Assembly (NCBI RefSeq): GCF_016093545.1
Contig: NZ_JADKYX010000028.1
Span: 37,782 to 101,781, forward strand
Source: Massilia rhizosphaerae
GTDB lineage: Bacteria; Pseudomonadota; Gammaproteobacteria; Burkholderiales; Burkholderiaceae_D
DNA length: 64,000 bases
Direction: 5' to 3'
Within the stretch, counting starts at the first letter, position 1. Each line of letters opens with the position of its first letter. The position numbers and the translations under genes are program-made. The notes beneath the pieces were generated by a model. The model did no database searches and was not told the DNA's origin. It worked only from the letters and a program-made list of their open reading frames with translations. This document shows positions 63,110 to 64,000 of the stretch, one piece after another.

Positions 63110-63355
63110 GTTTCTCTCTCTCAAGAAATTTTTTTAAAAAGTCATTCATTTTGCTGGCGACACATGGTTAAGCGATAAAGCATCCCTGTTCCAGACTGTG
63201 CGCTAGCGAAAATCATTATAAGCAGAGTTTTAACAATTGTGATGCACGATTGCTACCTCGTGTGGCAAAGGCGACATGTGCGTCGATTGTGATAAAAAGT
63301 GTCTTTTGGGCAACGTCGGCATGCTATCCTTGTGGTCACCCAGGAAAGGATAGCA

Positions 63356-63865
63356 ATGGTCAAGGTCACCGATGTTCCAGCCGACAGTGCCGTGCACGCG
63401 ATGCGTGCCCAGGCGGATTATTGGGACGCCTACGAAATCGCGTGCCCGGACGATCTTCCGACGGCGTTGCAGGCTTATTTGACTTTTACCGCCCGCACGC
63501 CGGCATGGATAGCCAAACTGATGGCCGTGCGCAATGCCGCCGTCCGGCTGGTGGGACTCAAGGACGTGGGGGCGCTCGAGCACGTGCCGCCCGCATCCGC
63601 CGCCGGCACGCTGGGGCCGGGCGATCGCGTCGGCATTTTCACGATCCGGTCCGTGCGCGACGAGGAAGTCGTGCTCGAGATCATCGATTCGCATCTGGAC
63701 GTCGTCGTGTCCATCTACCGGCACGGCGACTCTCCCGCGCGGCTGACGACGAGCACGCTCGTCTTCTACCACAACGCGGTGGGGCGGCTATACATGCTGC
63801 CGGTCGCGCCCATGCACCGGATCGTCGTGCGTTCGATCATGGGGAACGTCGCCGCCGCCCGGTAA
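63356..63865 (+). CDS. DUF2867-family protein
   Basis: A 169-residue protein. It fits DUF2867 by size and by the motifs TPAWIAKLMAVRNAAVRLVGL, GDRVGIFTIRSV, ELIIDSHLDVVVS-like segment and the end LYMLPVAPMHRIVVRSIM. The function is unknown. AGGAAAGGA lies six bases before the ATG at 63356, which is preferred over an upstream frame extension. An IS element begins right after the stop. Confidence 0.82.
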   Translation: MVKVTDVPADSAVHAMRAQADYWDAYEIACPDDLPTALQAYLTFTARTPAWIAKLMAVRNAAVRLVGLKDVGALEHVPPASAAGTLGPGDRVGIFTIRSVRDEEVVLEIIDSHLDVVVSIYRHGDSPARLTTSTLVFYHNAVGRLYMLPVAPMHRIVVRSIMGNVAAAR

Positions 63866-63866
63866 G

Positions 63867-64000
63867 GCCCCTTTAAGAGGCTATCCCAGTAGACCTGCTG
63901 AGCGCCAGGCGATGATTCCGCATACCAGATGAAGAAAGGCAAGGTAATTGCTCGCTTTCTTCGGCCAACGGATCAGCAAACCCCGAAACCGGTTCATCCA
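63867..64000 (-). mobile_element. IS5-like insertion sequence, one end, cut by window edge
   Basis: The end-proximal sequence GGCCCCTTTAAGAGGCTATC precedes the transposase stop and probably carries the terminal inverted repeat. The other end and the target duplication are outside the window, so the exact boundary is approximate. Confidence 0.65.
63881..64000 (-). CDS. IS5-family transposase, C-terminal 39 residues
   Basis: On the minus strand the window edge reads in frame WMNRFRGLLIRWPKKASNY followed by LAFLHLVCGIIAWRSAGLLG and TAG. The R-F-R-x-L-L-x-R-W-x-K-K-x-x-N-Y-L-A-x-L-H-L pattern is the typical C-terminus of IS5-type DDE transposases. The rest lies beyond 64000. Confidence 0.85.
   Translation of the reverse strand, partial: WMNRFRGLLIRWPKKASNYLAFLHLVCGIIAWRSAGLLG

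Overview
The window is about 64 kb of a GC-rich chromosome. Gene content, gene order (TPR protein-lolB-ispE-tRNA-Gln-prs-rplY-pth-ychF; kdsD-kdsC-lptC-lptA-lptB-rpoN-hpf; thiC-thiS-thiG-thiD-thiE) and protein style point to a betaproteobacterium of the Burkholderiales, most likely an Oxalobacteraceae member close to Massilia, Duganella or Janthinobacterium. This placement is inferred from recognition, not from a search.

Layout. 1-7.5 kb is a housekeeping block (lipoprotein localisation, isoprenoid and PRPP synthesis, ribosomal protein L25, peptidyl-tRNA hydrolase). It is interrupted by two paralogous regulators that fuse degenerate HD-GYP modules to a LuxR helix-turn-helix. 9-13.6 kb holds a cold-shock gene, a transglutaminase-like DUF3857 protein that has lost its cysteine, a patatin and ychF. 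13.6-23.6 kb is an accessory island whose left part is clearly AT-richer. It carries an HNH-type protein, an orphan type VI secretion cargo unit (vgrG, a two-domain peptidoglycan-hydrolase effector and an overlapping putative immunity gene) and a 1173-residue SF1 helicase. 23.6-29 kb carries a frameshifted GMC oxidoreductase with a c-type cytochrome partner, and a divergent PhoX phosphatase.

29-33.5 kb is a thiamine operon behind a TPP riboswitch. 33.6-40 kb has two alpha/beta hydrolases, a LysR regulator, a MOSC protein, a diguanylate cyclase and a Kef-type antiporter. 40.2-45.7 kb is the Kdo/LPS-transport/sigma-54 operon, with a sigma-54-like promoter motif at its head. 45.8-52.9 kb has an acyl-CoA hydratase-family gene, an inverted ptsN-hprK-rapZ block, queF, ilvA and a YqaA-type membrane protein. 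53.3-57.6 kb is a three-gene cassette of unknown role: an OmpA-domain lipoprotein, a five-helix inner-membrane protein and a secreted von Willebrand-like protein. 57.9-63.9 kb holds a fused FAD/Fe-S dehydrogenase, a HIT protein, DUF971, a second cold-shock gene and DUF2867. The window ends inside an IS5-like transposase.

A family of short palindromes (core GGTGGGC...GCCCACC with a GTAGG tail) sits at five places just downstream of genes, three times as head-to-head pairs resembling REPINs. The best candidates for undescribed biology are the OmpA/5TM/VWA cassette, the vgrG effector unit with its neighbours, and the twin HD-GYP-LuxR regulators, whose promoters appear to give leaderless mRNAs.
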